Notes: generated by a model from the letters alone, not told the origin. A stretch of 64,000 bases of DNA from Bog-950 sp046329535 (GCA_046329535.1 JAXLUN010000001.1:434001-498000); one strand, 5' to 3'; shown: positions 28,285-38,127, numbered from the stretch's first letter. Program-made: numbers and translations.

Positions 28285-28848
28285 GTGAAAACAGTTGCCA
28301 TATTTGCCAGTGGGGAAGGAACAAATGCCCGCATTATCATAGAGCATTTTAAAAATCATCCGAATATCAGGATTGCTTTGGTTCTTACCTCCAATCCATC
28401 TGCCGGGGTTATACAGGTTGCCCACAGTAACAAAGTGATATCGGCCATTGTCAGCAAACAGTTTTTTCTACAAAGGGAGTCAATGATAAACCTGTTAGGT
28501 GCATTGAATATTGAACTGATAGTTCTAGCCGGATTTTTGCAGCTCGTACCCGCATACCTCGTTCAAAAATTCCCGAATAGAATCATCAACATACATCCGG
28601 CATTGCTTCCTAAGTTTGGCGGAAAAGGTATGTATGGGAAAAAAGTGCATGAAGCAGTGATTGCCTCCGGAGAAAAAGAAACGGGTATTACGATACATTT
28701 TGTTAATGAGGTGTACGATGAAGGAGAAATCATACTCCAAGCTAAAGTTCCTGTTACTGTTCAGGATACCCCATTCTCTCTAGCTCAAAAAGTTCAGCAA
28801 CTGGAACACGAATCTTATGTCAAAGCAATAGAGCAGGTGTTAAGTTGA
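28285..28848 (+). CDS. purN: Phosphoribosylglycinamide formyltransferase
   Basis: A 187-residue enzyme of de novo purine synthesis that transfers a formyl group from 10-formyl-THF to GAR. The N-terminal FASGEGTNARII is the phosphate-binding loop. The catalytic residues are present: Asn102 and His104 in NIHPALLPKFGGKGMYG and Asp145 in YDEGEI. Start is a GTG at 28285, which gives the expected N-terminus; no in-frame ATG fits. It lies just upstream of purH on the same strand, which is consistent with a purine pair, although purH has its own -7 box. Confidence 0.92.
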   Translation: MKTVAIFASGEGTNARIIIEHFKNHPNIRIALVLTSNPSAGVIQVAHSNKVISAIVSKQFFLQRESMINLLGALNIELIVLAGFLQLVPAYLVQKFPNRIINIHPALLPKFGGKGMYGKKVHEAVIASGEKETGITIHFVNEVYDEGEIILQAKVPVTVQDTPFSLAQKVQQLEHESYVKAIEQVLS

Positions 28849-28901
28849 TTTTTAGTTGAAAACTTTCGAATAACTCCGACATTTAAGCCTGTTTCAAAGG
28901 T

Positions 28902-28909
28902 TACTTTTG
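28902..28909 (+). promoter_or_regulatory. -7 box upstream of purH
   Basis: TACTTTTG matches the Bacteroidota TAnnTTTG -7 consensus. It ends 24 bp before the purH ATG. No clear -33 TTTG is seen. The bases that follow (gcgcgcaattctaaacccc) are nearly the same as those after the mreB -7 box. Confidence 0.6.
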
Positions 28910-28933
28910 CGCGCAATTCTAAACCCCAAATTC

Positions 28934-30454
28934 ATGCGTAAAAAAATATCCTCAGCTTTAATTTCTGTTTATTACAAAGATAATCTGGATCAGATTGTAC
29001 AAGAACTTGATAAGTTAGGTGTTAAGATATACAGCACCGGAGGTACACAAAGTTTCATCGAAGGATTAGGAGTCAAAGTGACCGCTGTTGAAGAATTAAC
29101 CTCTTACCCCTCCATTTTGGGAGGGCGGGTAAAAACCCTTCATCCTAAAATTTTTGGAGGCATTTTAGGTAGAAGAGATAATGAAGGCGACCGTAAAGAG
29201 ATGGAACAATACGCTATTCCGGAAATAGATTTAGTTATTGTAGACCTTTATCCATTTGAAGAAACCGTTAAAGCCGGAAAGGGTGAGGAGGATGTAATAG
29301 AAAAAATTGACATTGGCGGAATATCATTGATTCGGGCAGCCGCTAAAAATTTTAAAGACACCATCATTGTTTCTTCCCGAAATGATTACAGTTCATTGCT
29401 GGAATTATTACAAGCAAAAAACGGAGAAAGCAATATCGAAGACCGCAAGAAATTTGCAGCAAAAGCGTTTATGGTTTCTTCTCATTATGACACCCATATT
29501 TTCAACTATTTCAATACGCAATATCAGTTTGATGTGTTTAAGCAAAGCGAACTCAATGCAAAGGTTTTGCGGTATGGAGAAAATCCGCATCAGCGAGGTG
29601 TTTTTTATGGTAATCTGGATGAAATTTTTGACATCCTGAATGGCAAAGAGCTATCCTATAATAATCTGGTTGACGTAGATGCATCCATTAATCTGGTAGC
29701 GGAATTTACAGAGCCTACCGTGGCAATTATTAAACATACCAATAGCTGTGGATTAGCATCGCGTGATAGTTTAAGCGAGGCCTATAAAGCCGCCTTTGCC
29801 TGTGATACAACTTCGGCTTTTGGAGGTGTAATTGCGGTAAATCGCACCGTAGATTTAGCTACAGCCAATGAAATGAACTCCCTGTTTTTTGAGGTATTGA
29901 CAGCACCCGATTTTGATGAAGATGCATTGGCCGTTTTGAAAAGCAAAAAGAATCGTATTCTCATTAAGCAGAAATCAAAAATTGCTGCCACCAAAATATT
30001 CAAGAACTTATTAAACGGGGTGTTGGAACAGGATGCAGATAGCCGAGCAGAAGGAATAAACGAGTTTAAAACTGTAACAACTAAAACCCCAACCGGCAAG
30101 GAACTGGAGGATTTGGCATTTGCAGTAATTGCAGTAAAACATTTAAAGAGTAATGGTATTGCGCTGGTAAAAAATAAACAATTGATAGGCAGTAATTGTG
30201 GTCAGACTTCTCGCGTGGACGCTCTTCAAAATGCCATTAGAAAAGCGAAAGAATTCGGTTTTGATTTAGCCGGCTCGGTGATGGCTAGCGATGCATTTTT
30301 CCCATTTCCGGACTGTGTTCAGATTTCGCACGAAGCAGGCATTACAGCCATTTCACAACCGGGAGGCAGCATTAAAGATCAGGACTCTATTGATGCCGCC
30401 AACAGAAACAACCAGGCTATGGTCATGACGGGTGTTCGACACTTCAAACATTAA
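28934..30454 (+). CDS. purH: Bifunctional AICAR formyltransferase / IMP cyclohydrolase
   Basis: ATG 28934 (MRKKISSALISVYYKD) is the start; TTG 28907 lies in the promoter. The 506-residue enzyme carries out the last two steps of IMP synthesis. The N-terminal MGS-like cyclohydrolase domain contains STGGTQSFIEGLG and GGRVKTLHPKIFGGIL. The AICAR formyltransferase domain begins near residue 190 and contains RYGENPHQRG, the KHTNSCGLA segment with catalytic Lys/His, and the FFPFPD segment. It ends with the typical VMTGVRHFKH. Shorter and with minor differences compared with E. coli, but complete. Confidence 0.95.
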   Translation: MRKKISSALISVYYKDNLDQIVQELDKLGVKIYSTGGTQSFIEGLGVKVTAVEELTSYPSILGGRVKTLHPKIFGGILGRRDNEGDRKEMEQYAIPEIDLVIVDLYPFEETVKAGKGEEDVIEKIDIGGISLIRAAAKNFKDTIIVSSRNDYSSLLELLQAKNGESNIEDRKKFAAKAFMVSSHYDTHIFNYFNTQYQFDVFKQSELNAKVLRYGENPHQRGVFYGNLDEIFDILNGKELSYNNLVDVDASINLVAEFTEPTVAIIKHTNSCGLASRDSLSEAYKAAFACDTTSAFGGVIAVNRTVDLATANEMNSLFFEVLTAPDFDEDALAVLKSKKNRILIKQKSKIAATKIFKNLLNGVLEQDADSRAEGINEFKTVTTKTPTGKELEDLAFAVIAVKHLKSNGIALVKNKQLIGSNCGQTSRVDALQNAIRKAKEFGFDLAGSVMASDAFFPFPDCVQISHEAGITAISQPGGSIKDQDSIDAANRNNQAMVMTGVRHFKH

Positions 30455-30523
30455 TCAGTTACGGTTCCAAGGTGCCGTATAATTTATGTTGAAAAATTGC
30501 GTTAACTGTAATAAGTTTTTCCC

Positions 30524-30551
30524 TACTTTGCCCGCAATTCGAAACCCCACA
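30524..30551 (+). promoter_or_regulatory. -7-like box and conserved leader upstream of mreB
   Basis: TACTTTG (30524-30530), a one-base-shorter form of TAnnTTTG, precedes gcccgcaattcgaaacccc. The downstream part is almost identical to the purH leader. The mreB ATG is at 30568. Confidence 0.5.
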
Positions 30552-30567
30552 AAAATCACTTCAAAGC

Positions 30568-31596
30568 ATGGCTTTGTTTAATTTTTTAACGCAGGAAATT
30601 GCCATTGACCTTGGCACAGCCAATACACTTATTATTCATAACGATAAAGTTGTTGTAGATCAGCCTTCTATTGTTGCTATAGACCGAAGAACCGACAAGG
30701 TAATTGCGGTTGGCTCTCGCGCTATGCAGATGCATGAGAAAACCCATGAAAACATTAAAACGGTTCGGCCCCTGAAAGACGGAGTAATTGCAGATTTCAG
30801 AGCAGCAGAGAGCATGATTCGCGAAATGATCAATATGATTTACGGGGAAAAGAAACCATTCTTTCCTCCAAGATACCGAATGGTTATTTGTATTCCGTCA
30901 GGCATTACGGAAGTGGAGAAAAGGGCGGTTAAAGATTCGGCTGAACAGGCAGGTGGACAGGATGTAAAAATGATTCATGAACCAATGGCTGCGGCTATCG
31001 GTATTGGAATAGATGTGGAAGAACCTAACGGCAACATGATTATTGATATTGGAGGCGGAACCACCGAGATTGCAGTAATCGCACTTTCCGGAATTGTTTG
31101 CGACCAATCTATTCGTGTAGCAGGCGATGAGTTTACCTTAGATATTGTTGACTACATGCGCAGACAGCACAACATGTTGATTGGTGAGCGCACTGCTGAA
31201 ATGATAAAAATAAATGTTGGTTCTGCTTTAACCGATATAGATTCTCCTCCCGATGATTTTCCCGTAAACGGACGTGACCTGATGACGGGTATTCCTAAGC
31301 AGATTATTGTTTCCTACTCCGAGATAGCGCATGCCATTGATAAATCAATTTCAAAAATTGAAGAGGCTATTCTGAAAGCACTGGAAACCACCCCTCCTGA
31401 GTTGGCCGCAGATATTTTTAAAACAGGTTTGTACTTAACCGGTGGCGGTGCCTTGCTGAGAGGTTTGGATAAACGGATCAGCCAGAAAACAAAATTGCCT
31501 GTTCATGTGGCTGAAGATCCATTGCGGGCTGTGGTTAGAGGAACCGGCATTGCGCTGAAGAAGATGGATACCTTCACCTTCTTAATGGATGATTGA
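30568..31596 (+). CDS. mreB: Rod shape-determining protein MreB
   Basis: A 342-residue bacterial actin homologue that forms membrane-associated filaments guiding lateral cell-wall synthesis. The nucleotide-binding signatures are DLGTANTLI (phosphate 1), DIGGGTTEIAV (phosphate 2) and LTGGGALLRGL (adenosine). Length and motif spacing are typical. It starts the mreB-mreC-mreD-mrdA-rodA string, which encodes the core elongasome. A -7-like box lies 37 bp upstream. Confidence 0.96.
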   Translation: MALFNFLTQEIAIDLGTANTLIIHNDKVVVDQPSIVAIDRRTDKVIAVGSRAMQMHEKTHENIKTVRPLKDGVIADFRAAESMIREMINMIYGEKKPFFPPRYRMVICIPSGITEVEKRAVKDSAEQAGGQDVKMIHEPMAAAIGIGIDVEEPNGNMIIDIGGGTTEIAVIALSGIVCDQSIRVAGDEFTLDIVDYMRRQHNMLIGERTAEMIKINVGSALTDIDSPPDDFPVNGRDLMTGIPKQIIVSYSEIAHAIDKSISKIEEAILKALETTPPELAADIFKTGLYLTGGGALLRGLDKRISQKTKLPVHVAEDPLRAVVRGTGIALKKMDTFTFLMDD

Positions 31597-31671
31597 GAAG
31601 GTATGGCTGTTGAATCCGTATGGTGAAATGTTTTCCTGTATGGCCTTAACAAATAACAAATAACTTGCTGC

Positions 31672-32505
31672 GTGTACAATTTATTTCAGTTTTTTCTCCG
31701 CTATTATCTTTTACTATTCTTTATTTCTCTTGAAATATTCTGTTTTTACCTGATATACCAAACCAAGCATTATAACGAGGTGGCGTATATGAACGTTGCC
31801 AATAATGTAAGCGGAAGGGTTTATGAAACTTATAAAGGGGTAAACGATTATTTCTATCTGAGAAGAATAAGCGATTCGCTGGTAGCGGAGAATGCCTACC
31901 TGCGGTCACAGTTATATGATTCTAAATACGATACAAAAGTAGCCGTTGGGACTCAGTTAGATTCTACGGCAAAAACAGTTCAGAACTATAACTACATCAC
32001 CGCCAGGGTTATTCGAAACTCAGTAAACGAAGCCTCTAATTTGATTTATCTGGACCGTGGTCGCCTTCAGGGAGTTGGTAAACAAATGGGTGTAATTAAC
32101 CCGAATGGTATTGTTGGACAGGTGGTGCATGTAACCGATAATTATGCCGCTGTGATGAGTGTGTTAAGTAAGGATTTTAAAATCAGCGCTAAGTTTAAGA
32201 AGAATCAGTTTTTCGGCAATTTGCATTGGGATGGACTTAATTCAACCACTGCTATTTTAGAAGATATCCCCAAACATGTACCTGTGAAGGTGGGAGACAC
32301 TATTGTAACCAGTGGATTTTCGCAATTATTTCCGCGTAATATTATGGTGGGTAAAGTGAAGAGTGTAAATATGGAAGCCGATAAGAACTTTCTGGATATT
32401 ACGGTTTCCCTTTCTACTAATTTTGGCAGTTTGAACTATGTATATGTGGTAGACAACATCAAGAAGGAAGAAATTCAAACTTTAGACAGCCTTGTAAAAA
32501 AGTAA
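31672..32505 (+). CDS. mreC: Rod shape-determining protein MreC
   Basis: A 277-residue protein with one N-terminal transmembrane helix (about residues 9-28), a coiled-coil segment (about 60-85), and a beta-rich periplasmic region containing NEASNLIYLDRGRLQGVGKQMGV and GVIGQVV-like motifs (GIVGQVVHVTDNYAAVMSVL). It links MreB to PBP2 and MreD. GTG 31672 is the start. The stop and the mreD ATG overlap in TAATG at 32503-32507. Confidence 0.93.
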   Translation: MYNLFQFFLRYYLLLFFISLEIFCFYLIYQTKHYNEVAYMNVANNVSGRVYETYKGVNDYFYLRRISDSLVAENAYLRSQLYDSKYDTKVAVGTQLDSTAKTVQNYNYITARVIRNSVNEASNLIYLDRGRLQGVGKQMGVINPNGIVGQVVHVTDNYAAVMSVLSKDFKISAKFKKNQFFGNLHWDGLNSTTAILEDIPKHVPVKVGDTIVTSGFSQLFPRNIMVGKVKSVNMEADKNFLDITVSLSTNFGSLNYVYVVDNIKKEEIQTLDSLVKK

Positions 32506-33026
32506 TGATAAATCAGATTCCGGTTAATCTCTTTCGGCTTGTTTTACTTCTGCTTGCTCAAATACTGATTTTTAGCAACATCAATCTCAGCTCGTTTGTT
32601 AACCCGTATATATTTCCTTTGTTTATTCTGCTGCTTCCCTTTGAAACACCCAGATGGTTACTGATTCTTATTGGTTTTTCATCAGGATTGTTGCTCGATT
32701 TTTTTCTCGGTTCTATCGGTATGCATGCAGCAGCCTGTTTATTAATAGGATACGCACGCCCTTTTCTCATCAATATTATTACCCCTAAGGGAACAGAATT
32801 TGAAATCAGTCCGAATGTGTATGCGCAGGGCTTATCCTGGTTTGTAGTATATCTGGGTATTACCATGCTGGTTTACCTCTCCGTTTATTTTTTTATTGAG
32901 GCTGCTACTTTTCTCAACTTCTTTTACATGCTGCTTAAAATATTGTTGAGCACGCTGGTTTCAGTTTCGTTTATGCTCATTTTTCTTTTTCTTTTTTCAT
33001 CAAAGAAGAAAAGAAGATTTGTTTAG
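32505..33026 (+). CDS. mreD: Rod shape-determining protein MreD
   Basis: A 173-residue integral membrane protein with about five hydrophobic segments, beginning MINQIPVNLFRLVLLLLAQ. Sequence conservation is low in this family; the assignment rests on length, membrane profile and position between mreC and mrdA. It overlaps mreC by one base, so translation is coupled. Confidence 0.9.
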   Translation: MINQIPVNLFRLVLLLLAQILIFSNINLSSFVNPYIFPLFILLLPFETPRWLLILIGFSSGLLLDFFLGSIGMHAAACLLIGYARPFLINIITPKGTEFEISPNVYAQGLSWFVVYLGITMLVYLSVYFFIEAATFLNFFYMLLKILLSTLVSVSFMLIFLFLFSSKKKRRFV

Positions 33027-33053
33027 CATTCATTCTGCAATTTTATATATACT

Positions 33054-34949
33054 GTGAGCAAAGACCTTTTTAAAAATCGTCATCAGGCCATTCAAATCAT
33101 TATTGTGTCTTTTGCAATAGTGTTTTTGATACGACTTTTTTATTTGCAGGTAATTGACCGAAAGTATATTTCACTGGCAAAAAATAACGCAATAAAAGAG
33201 GTGGATGTATATCCCACTCGAGGAATGGTCTATGACCGAAAAGGGGAGCTGATTGTTTATAACGAAGCTATTTATGATTTAATGATTATTCCCCGGCAGG
33301 CGAAGAATATTGATACGGTTAGACTGGGAGAGTTACTGGGTTTTACCAAAGAGGAAATTGTAAGGCATTTTAAACTGTTGAACCGCGTAAAAGGATATTC
33401 TTCATACAAACCGAATGTTTTTATCAAGCAGCTGTCTCTAAAAGATTATTCCCGGTTACAGGAGTACTTGTATCTGTTTCCAGGGTTTTACGGACAGGTT
33501 AGAACTATCAGAAAATATCCTCATCGAGTGGCGGCTACCATTTTAGGTGATATTGGTGAGGTAAGCGAAAAGCAGATTGAAAAATCAGAAGGTTACTACA
33601 AACCCGGTGATTATGTAGGGAAGAGTGGTATTGAAAAAGTATACGAAAAAGAGTTAGGGGGTAAACGGGGTAAGAAGTTTGTTTTTGTAGATGTACATAA
33701 CAGAGAAATGGGCAGTTTCAGCGGTGGTGATTTAGACACACTGGCCATTTCGGGCGATAATGTAATTACCAGTCTGGATATTCTGCTTCAGGAGTATGCA
33801 GAACAGTTGATGCAAAACAAGAAAGGCAGTGTGGTGGCTATTGAGCCTGCTACCGGAGAAATTATAGCTATGGTTAGTAGTCCCGGATATGATCCGAATT
33901 TGCTGTGTGGAGCGGTAAGGGGCAAAAACTTTAATGCACTACTTACCGACTCGCTTCTGCCGCTTTATTCGCGACCAACCTTAGCGACTTACCCCCCGGG
34001 CTCTTCATTTAAACCAGTTGTTGGTCTAATTGCTTTGCAGGAAGGCGTACAGTCTGCTGATTATGCCGTACCTTGTAACATGGCTTATAATGCCGGTGGT
34101 GTGATTGTACATTGTTCTCACCACCACCCGAATGCTGCAAACATTCAATATGCTTTGGCTCAATCGTGTAATCCATATTTCTGCCAAACATTTAAAAATT
34201 CATTAGACCGTTTGGAAGGTGTAAGAACCGACCAAGCGTACGACCGGTGGGTTAATTATTGTCATAGCTTTGGCTTAGGATTAAAAACGGGTATTGACTT
34301 GCCCAGCGAAGTATCAGGAAATATTCCAACAGTAAAGTACTTTAATCGTATTTATGGCGAAAACCGATGGCGTTTTGCGACAATCGTATCTCTTGGTATC
34401 GGACAGGGAGAAGTACTGACTACACCACTTCAGATGGCCAACATTTTTGCCTGTATTTCAAACAAAGGTTATTGGATTACTCCACACGTTATTAAGAAAA
34501 TTACCGACCCGGTAACCAATAAGGACGTAACGCATGAGTACGAAAAACACAAGATAGAGATTGAACAAAGACATTTTGAAGCCGTTATTGACGGACTATT
34601 TCAAGTGGTGGAGGCTGGTACTGCTAAGGCTGCTCGGGTAGAGGGTATTTCGCTATGTGGTAAAACGGGTACAGCACAAAATCCTCATGGCGATAATCAC
34701 TCTATGTTTGCCGGCTTTGCCCCCAAAGACAACCCTAAAATTGCTATTGCAGTGGTGGTAGAGAACGGAGGTTACGGGTCGGCTTATGCCGCTCCAATTG
34801 CCAGTCTGATTGTAGAGAAATACCTGAATGATACTATTCAGGAAAAGAGGTTGCCTCTAGAGAAAAAAATGATAGAGGCTAATCTTCTGAGCAAGTATGG
34901 TATTAAAACAAACAAGTCGGCCGGATTGCAAACAGAGGGTGAGGAGTAA
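33054..34949 (+). CDS. mrdA: Penicillin-binding protein 2 (transpeptidase of the elongasome)
   Basis: A 631-residue class B PBP. One N-terminal membrane anchor (about 13-32) is followed by a dimerisation domain and the transpeptidase domain. Catalytic motifs are SSFK (Ser317, Lys320), SCN (371-373) and KTG (537-539). It crosslinks peptidoglycan made by RodA, encoded next. The GTG at 33054 is used; it starts 27 bp after mreD. Length is typical for Bacteroidota PBP2. Confidence 0.95.
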   Translation: MSKDLFKNRHQAIQIIIVSFAIVFLIRLFYLQVIDRKYISLAKNNAIKEVDVYPTRGMVYDRKGELIVYNEAIYDLMIIPRQAKNIDTVRLGELLGFTKEEIVRHFKLLNRVKGYSSYKPNVFIKQLSLKDYSRLQEYLYLFPGFYGQVRTIRKYPHRVAATILGDIGEVSEKQIEKSEGYYKPGDYVGKSGIEKVYEKELGGKRGKKFVFVDVHNREMGSFSGGDLDTLAISGDNVITSLDILLQEYAEQLMQNKKGSVVAIEPATGEIIAMVSSPGYDPNLLCGAVRGKNFNALLTDSLLPLYSRPTLATYPPGSSFKPVVGLIALQEGVQSADYAVPCNMAYNAGGVIVHCSHHHPNAANIQYALAQSCNPYFCQTFKNSLDRLEGVRTDQAYDRWVNYCHSFGLGLKTGIDLPSEVSGNIPTVKYFNRIYGENRWRFATIVSLGIGQGEVLTTPLQMANIFACISNKGYWITPHVIKKITDPVTNKDVTHEYEKHKIEIEQRHFEAVIDGLFQVVEAGTAKAARVEGISLCGKTGTAQNPHGDNHSMFAGFAPKDNPKIAIAVVVENGGYGSAYAAPIASLIVEKYLNDTIQEKRLPLEKKMIEANLLSKYGIKTNKSAGLQTEGEE

Positions 34950-34964
34950 CTGAATAAATAGATT

Positions 34965-36221
34965 ATGAAGCGACAGGAATCAATTACAGGTAAAATAGAT
35001 TGGCTCATCGTTATGTTATACGCGGTGCTGGTTCTTTTTGGCTGGGCGGTTATTTATTCATCTTCTTATTCAGGCGATGAAAAAAGTATTATTGATTCTA
35101 CCATGAACAGTGGTAAACAGTTTCAATGGATTATTGCATCGGTGATTATTGCTTCTGCCATCGTTATTGTCGATTCTCGTTTTTATGTAACGTTTTCGTA
35201 TGTGTTTTATGCTCTGCTAATTCTGTTTGTTATATCTGTTATGTTCATAGGCGTAGAAGTAAAAGGGCAGCGCAACTGGATACGGTTTGGAGGATTTCAA
35301 ATGCAGCCATCTGAAATGATGAAATTTGCCGTGAGTTTGGCAGTTGCCAAGTTTATTTCAGGATTGAATGTAGATATACGCAAGTGGCGCGATAAGTGGA
35401 AAGTGTTTGCGGTTATCGGTATCCCCATGCTCATTGTTTTGATACAAGGCGATGCCGGTTCGGCTATTGTGTTTGTTGCGCTGGCTTTGGTGCTTTTCAG
35501 AGAGGGCCTCGAGTCATATTTTCTGATTGTAGGAGCCGCCATAGCTGTGCTTGCAGTGTTAGCACTGCTAGTCAATAAGTATATTCTAGTAGGTGTATTG
35601 CTGGCGTTTGCTTTACTTGTTATTTACTTTTCACGCAGAAACAAAAAGCTTACCCTCATTATTATCGGCTTATGGGTATTAGCTTCGGCTTTTGTTTTCT
35701 CGGTAGATTATGCATTCACAAAGCTTAAACCGCATCAGCAAGATCGTATCAACGTTTTATTAGGTAAGGAAGTGGAAAGCGGTAAAGACTGGAACATCCG
35801 CCAATCAATCATTGCCATTGGATCGGGTGGTTTTTTCGGTAAAGGTTATTTGAACGGCACCCAAACCAAACTAAAGTTTGTTCCCGAGCAGAGCACAGAT
35901 TTTATTTTCAGTTCTATTGGCGAGGAATTCGGTTTTTTAGGCAGCCTCATTTTAATTTTAGTCTTTCTTGGGTTCTTCTACCGTCTGCTATTTTTAGCCG
36001 AAAGGCAACGCTCCAAGTTTAGTCGCGTTTATGGCTACTGCGTGGTCAGTATCCTATTCTTCCATTTTCTCATCAACATTGGTATGGCAATAGGCGTAGC
36101 TCCGGTTATTGGCATACCATTACCCTTCATTAGTTATGGAGGCTCCTCCTTACTATCTTTTACTGTTTTACTCTTCATCTTTGTTCGCTTAGATACACAG
36201 CGCTACGATATCATGAGATAG
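34965..36221 (+). CDS. rodA: Peptidoglycan glycosyltransferase RodA
   Basis: A 418-residue SEDS-family polytopic protein with about ten hydrophobic segments. Signatures are KGQRNWIRFGGFQMQPSEMMK, the GGFFGKGYLNGTQTKLKFVPEQSTDFIFSSIGEE region (split here as GGFFGKGYLN, QTKLKFVPE and TDFIFSSIGEE), and PLPFISYGGSSLL near the C-terminus. It polymerises lipid II with PBP2, encoded 15 bp upstream. A lysine-rich insertion in the middle (FSRRNKKL) is common in this phylum. Confidence 0.94.
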   Translation: MKRQESITGKIDWLIVMLYAVLVLFGWAVIYSSSYSGDEKSIIDSTMNSGKQFQWIIASVIIASAIVIVDSRFYVTFSYVFYALLILFVISVMFIGVEVKGQRNWIRFGGFQMQPSEMMKFAVSLAVAKFISGLNVDIRKWRDKWKVFAVIGIPMLIVLIQGDAGSAIVFVALALVLFREGLESYFLIVGAAIAVLAVLALLVNKYILVGVLLAFALLVIYFSRRNKKLTLIIIGLWVLASAFVFSVDYAFTKLKPHQQDRINVLLGKEVESGKDWNIRQSIIAIGSGGFFGKGYLNGTQTKLKFVPEQSTDFIFSSIGEEFGFLGSLILILVFLGFFYRLLFLAERQRSKFSRVYGYCVVSILFFHFLINIGMAIGVAPVIGIPLPFISYGGSSLLSFTVLLFIFVRLDTQRYDIMR

Positions 36222-36318
36222 AGGTATCGGTTTCCTTGTGTTTTTCTTCAGGGGATTGATTTCATAAATGACGTGAGCAAATTTTGTGTTTAGAGAATGT
36301 AGAAATCCCGTAACCTTT

Positions 36319-36326
36319 TACATTCG
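36319..36326 (+). promoter_or_regulatory. -7-like box just upstream of the TauE/SafE gene
   Basis: TACATTCG, a T-to-C variant of TAnnTTTG, ends 5 bp before the ATG at 36332. No good -33 partner is seen. The same octamer occurs upstream of the sulfatase-like gene at 56790-56797. Confidence 0.4.
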
Positions 36327-36331
36327 CTGAC

Positions 36332-37084
36332 ATGGAGATGATTCACCTACTCATTTTATTTGTAGCTGGAATAGTGGTAGCATTTATCAATACAATTTCG
36401 GCTGCAGGATCTCTGGTATCACTTTCTGCACTAATGTTTGCCGGTCTTAGTTCGTCCGAAGCCAACGCTACCAATCGTATACCCATCATTTTTCAAAGTT
36501 TTTTTTCTTCCAAAGGGTTTGAAAGTAAAGGCATATCAGGTGATAGCTACAAATGGTGGTTATCGATGGCTTGTGTGCCCGGTGCAGTTATAGGTGCACT
36601 GTTTGCGGTCAAAATACCAGCCGAAGTGTTTAATAAAATACTGCTGGTAGTCATGTTGTTGTTTCTGGTTATTACGCTAGCAAACCCACTTAAAGTAAAA
36701 AGCGTTGCTGAGGAGCGGATGCAACTGAAACATAAAGTAGTCGGTGTAATGATTTATTTTATTATAGGTATCTACGGAGGGTTTGTTCAGGCCGGATCAG
36801 GTTTTTTCCTGATGGCTCCGGCCTTATTGCTGCATAGGTTTGGCATTAATAAAACCAACTACTATAAAGTATTTATAACGTTATTCTATACGTTGGCAGC
36901 TTTGGTTGTTTTTGTCTGGAAAGGAAACATACACTGGTATTATGGTTTGGTGATGAGTGGAGGAACTTCTCTAGGGGGATGGCTTACGAGCCGTTGGAGT
37001 GTAGGCATTGGTGAACAATGGATGAGGCGCCTGGTAGCCGTACTCATACTACTACTAACATTTTACATCTGGTTATATAAATAA
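36332..37084 (+). CDS. TauE/SafE-family membrane transporter
   Basis: A 250-residue polytopic protein with about eight hydrophobic segments in two related halves. FINTISAAGSLVSLSAL and the second-half GIYGGFVQAGSGFFLM are typical of the sulfite exporter TauE/SafE family (formerly DUF81), which moves sulfite, organosulfonates or other anions. Substrate cannot be predicted. It is a single-gene unit convergent with rlmN, whose stop is only 2 bp away. Confidence 0.88.
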   Translation: MEMIHLLILFVAGIVVAFINTISAAGSLVSLSALMFAGLSSSEANATNRIPIIFQSFFSSKGFESKGISGDSYKWWLSMACVPGAVIGALFAVKIPAEVFNKILLVVMLLFLVITLANPLKVKSVAEERMQLKHKVVGVMIYFIIGIYGGFVQAGSGFFLMAPALLLHRFGINKTNYYKVFITLFYTLAALVVFVWKGNIHWYYGLVMSGGTSLGGWLTSRWSVGIGEQWMRRLVAVLILLLTFYIWLYK

Positions 37085-37086
37085 GT

Positions 37087-38127
37087 TTATCCGTTCTTAT
37101 TAGCCAACTGACCGCAAGCGGCATCTATATCCTTACCTCGACTTCTGCGTATAGCTACATTTACTCCCTTTTCTCTGAGAAAGGCTACAAACGCATCACG
37201 ATTTTCACGCTTTGCTTTGCGGAACTCTACTCCTTCTACATTGTTATACTCTATAATATTGATGAACGATGGAACCTGGTCAGCCAGGAAAAACAGATCG
37301 TTTGCATCTTTGGGGCTATCATTGAATTTATCGAACAGGATATATTCAAAAGTTATTTTGTTACCGGTTTTTTCGTAGAAGTAATTAAGCGCAGCAAGCA
37401 CATCTTCCAGTCTATTAGATCGGTTAATGTCCATAATTTTATCGCGTTTTTCGTTGGTTGGTGCATGCAAAGACAACGCGAGGTTAAACTTCATCCCCTC
37501 ATCGGCCATTCGCCTGATGCCTCTTTCTACTCCGGAGGTAGAAACGGTGATTCTTTTTTGCGCCATATTGAGCCCTTCGGGTGAAGTGATATAGCGTATA
37601 CTCTGCATCACGTTATCATAATTAAGAAGTGGCTCGCCCATACCCATGTACACAATGTTAGTGAGCGGTTTGCCACTATGAGCAAGAGCGTGTTTATTCA
37701 GAAGTACCACCTGATCATAAATTTCTCCCGCTTCCAGATTGCGCTCCCGCTTTAAAAAACCGGTTGCACAAAAACTACAGGATAAGCTACAACCTACCTG
37801 CGAAGATACACAGGCCGTATTTCGTTCTTCATCCGGAATCATCACTCCTTCTACTAATCTTCCATCGTGCAGCATCATCCCAACCTTCACAGTTCCATCC
37901 TGACTTTTCTGAACGATATGCTCCGTTACTGAGAAAAATGCAAATTGTTCAGCCAGTTTAACACGAAGTTCCTTAGATAGGTTAGTCATTTCATCAAACG
38001 AACGTGCCGATTTTTTCCATAACCACTCATGTACCTGCTTGGCTCTGAATTTGGGCTCAGCCATTTTTTCAAATTCTATTGCCAATTCTTCGGCTGAAAA
38101 TTTCCTGATATCAGTTTTTTGCTCCAT
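37087..38127 (-). CDS. rlmN: 23S rRNA (A2503-C2)/tRNA (A37-C2) methyltransferase
   Basis: Start chosen at ATG 38127 (MEQKTDIRKFSAEELA); an upstream in-frame start at 38175 lies inside the terminator hairpin of the preceding gene. The 346-residue radical SAM enzyme methylates C2 of A2503 in 23S rRNA. Visible features are the SVGCSLSCSFCATGF-type motif (CSLSCSFC), MGMGEPLLNY, the SLHAPTNEKRD segment, and the C-terminal IRRSRGKDIDAACGQL with the catalytic Cys. Length is typical. It is convergent with the TauE/SafE gene. Confidence 0.95.
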   Translation of the reverse strand: MEQKTDIRKFSAEELAIEFEKMAEPKFRAKQVHEWLWKKSARSFDEMTNLSKELRVKLAEQFAFFSVTEHIVQKSQDGTVKVGMMLHDGRLVEGVMIPDEERNTACVSSQVGCSLSCSFCATGFLKRERNLEAGEIYDQVVLLNKHALAHSGKPLTNIVYMGMGEPLLNYDNVMQSIRYITSPEGLNMAQKRITVSTSGVERGIRRMADEGMKFNLALSLHAPTNEKRDKIMDINRSNRLEDVLAALNYFYEKTGNKITFEYILFDKFNDSPKDANDLFFLADQVPSFINIIEYNNVEGVEFRKAKRENRDAFVAFLREKGVNVAIRRSRGKDIDAACGQLANKNG

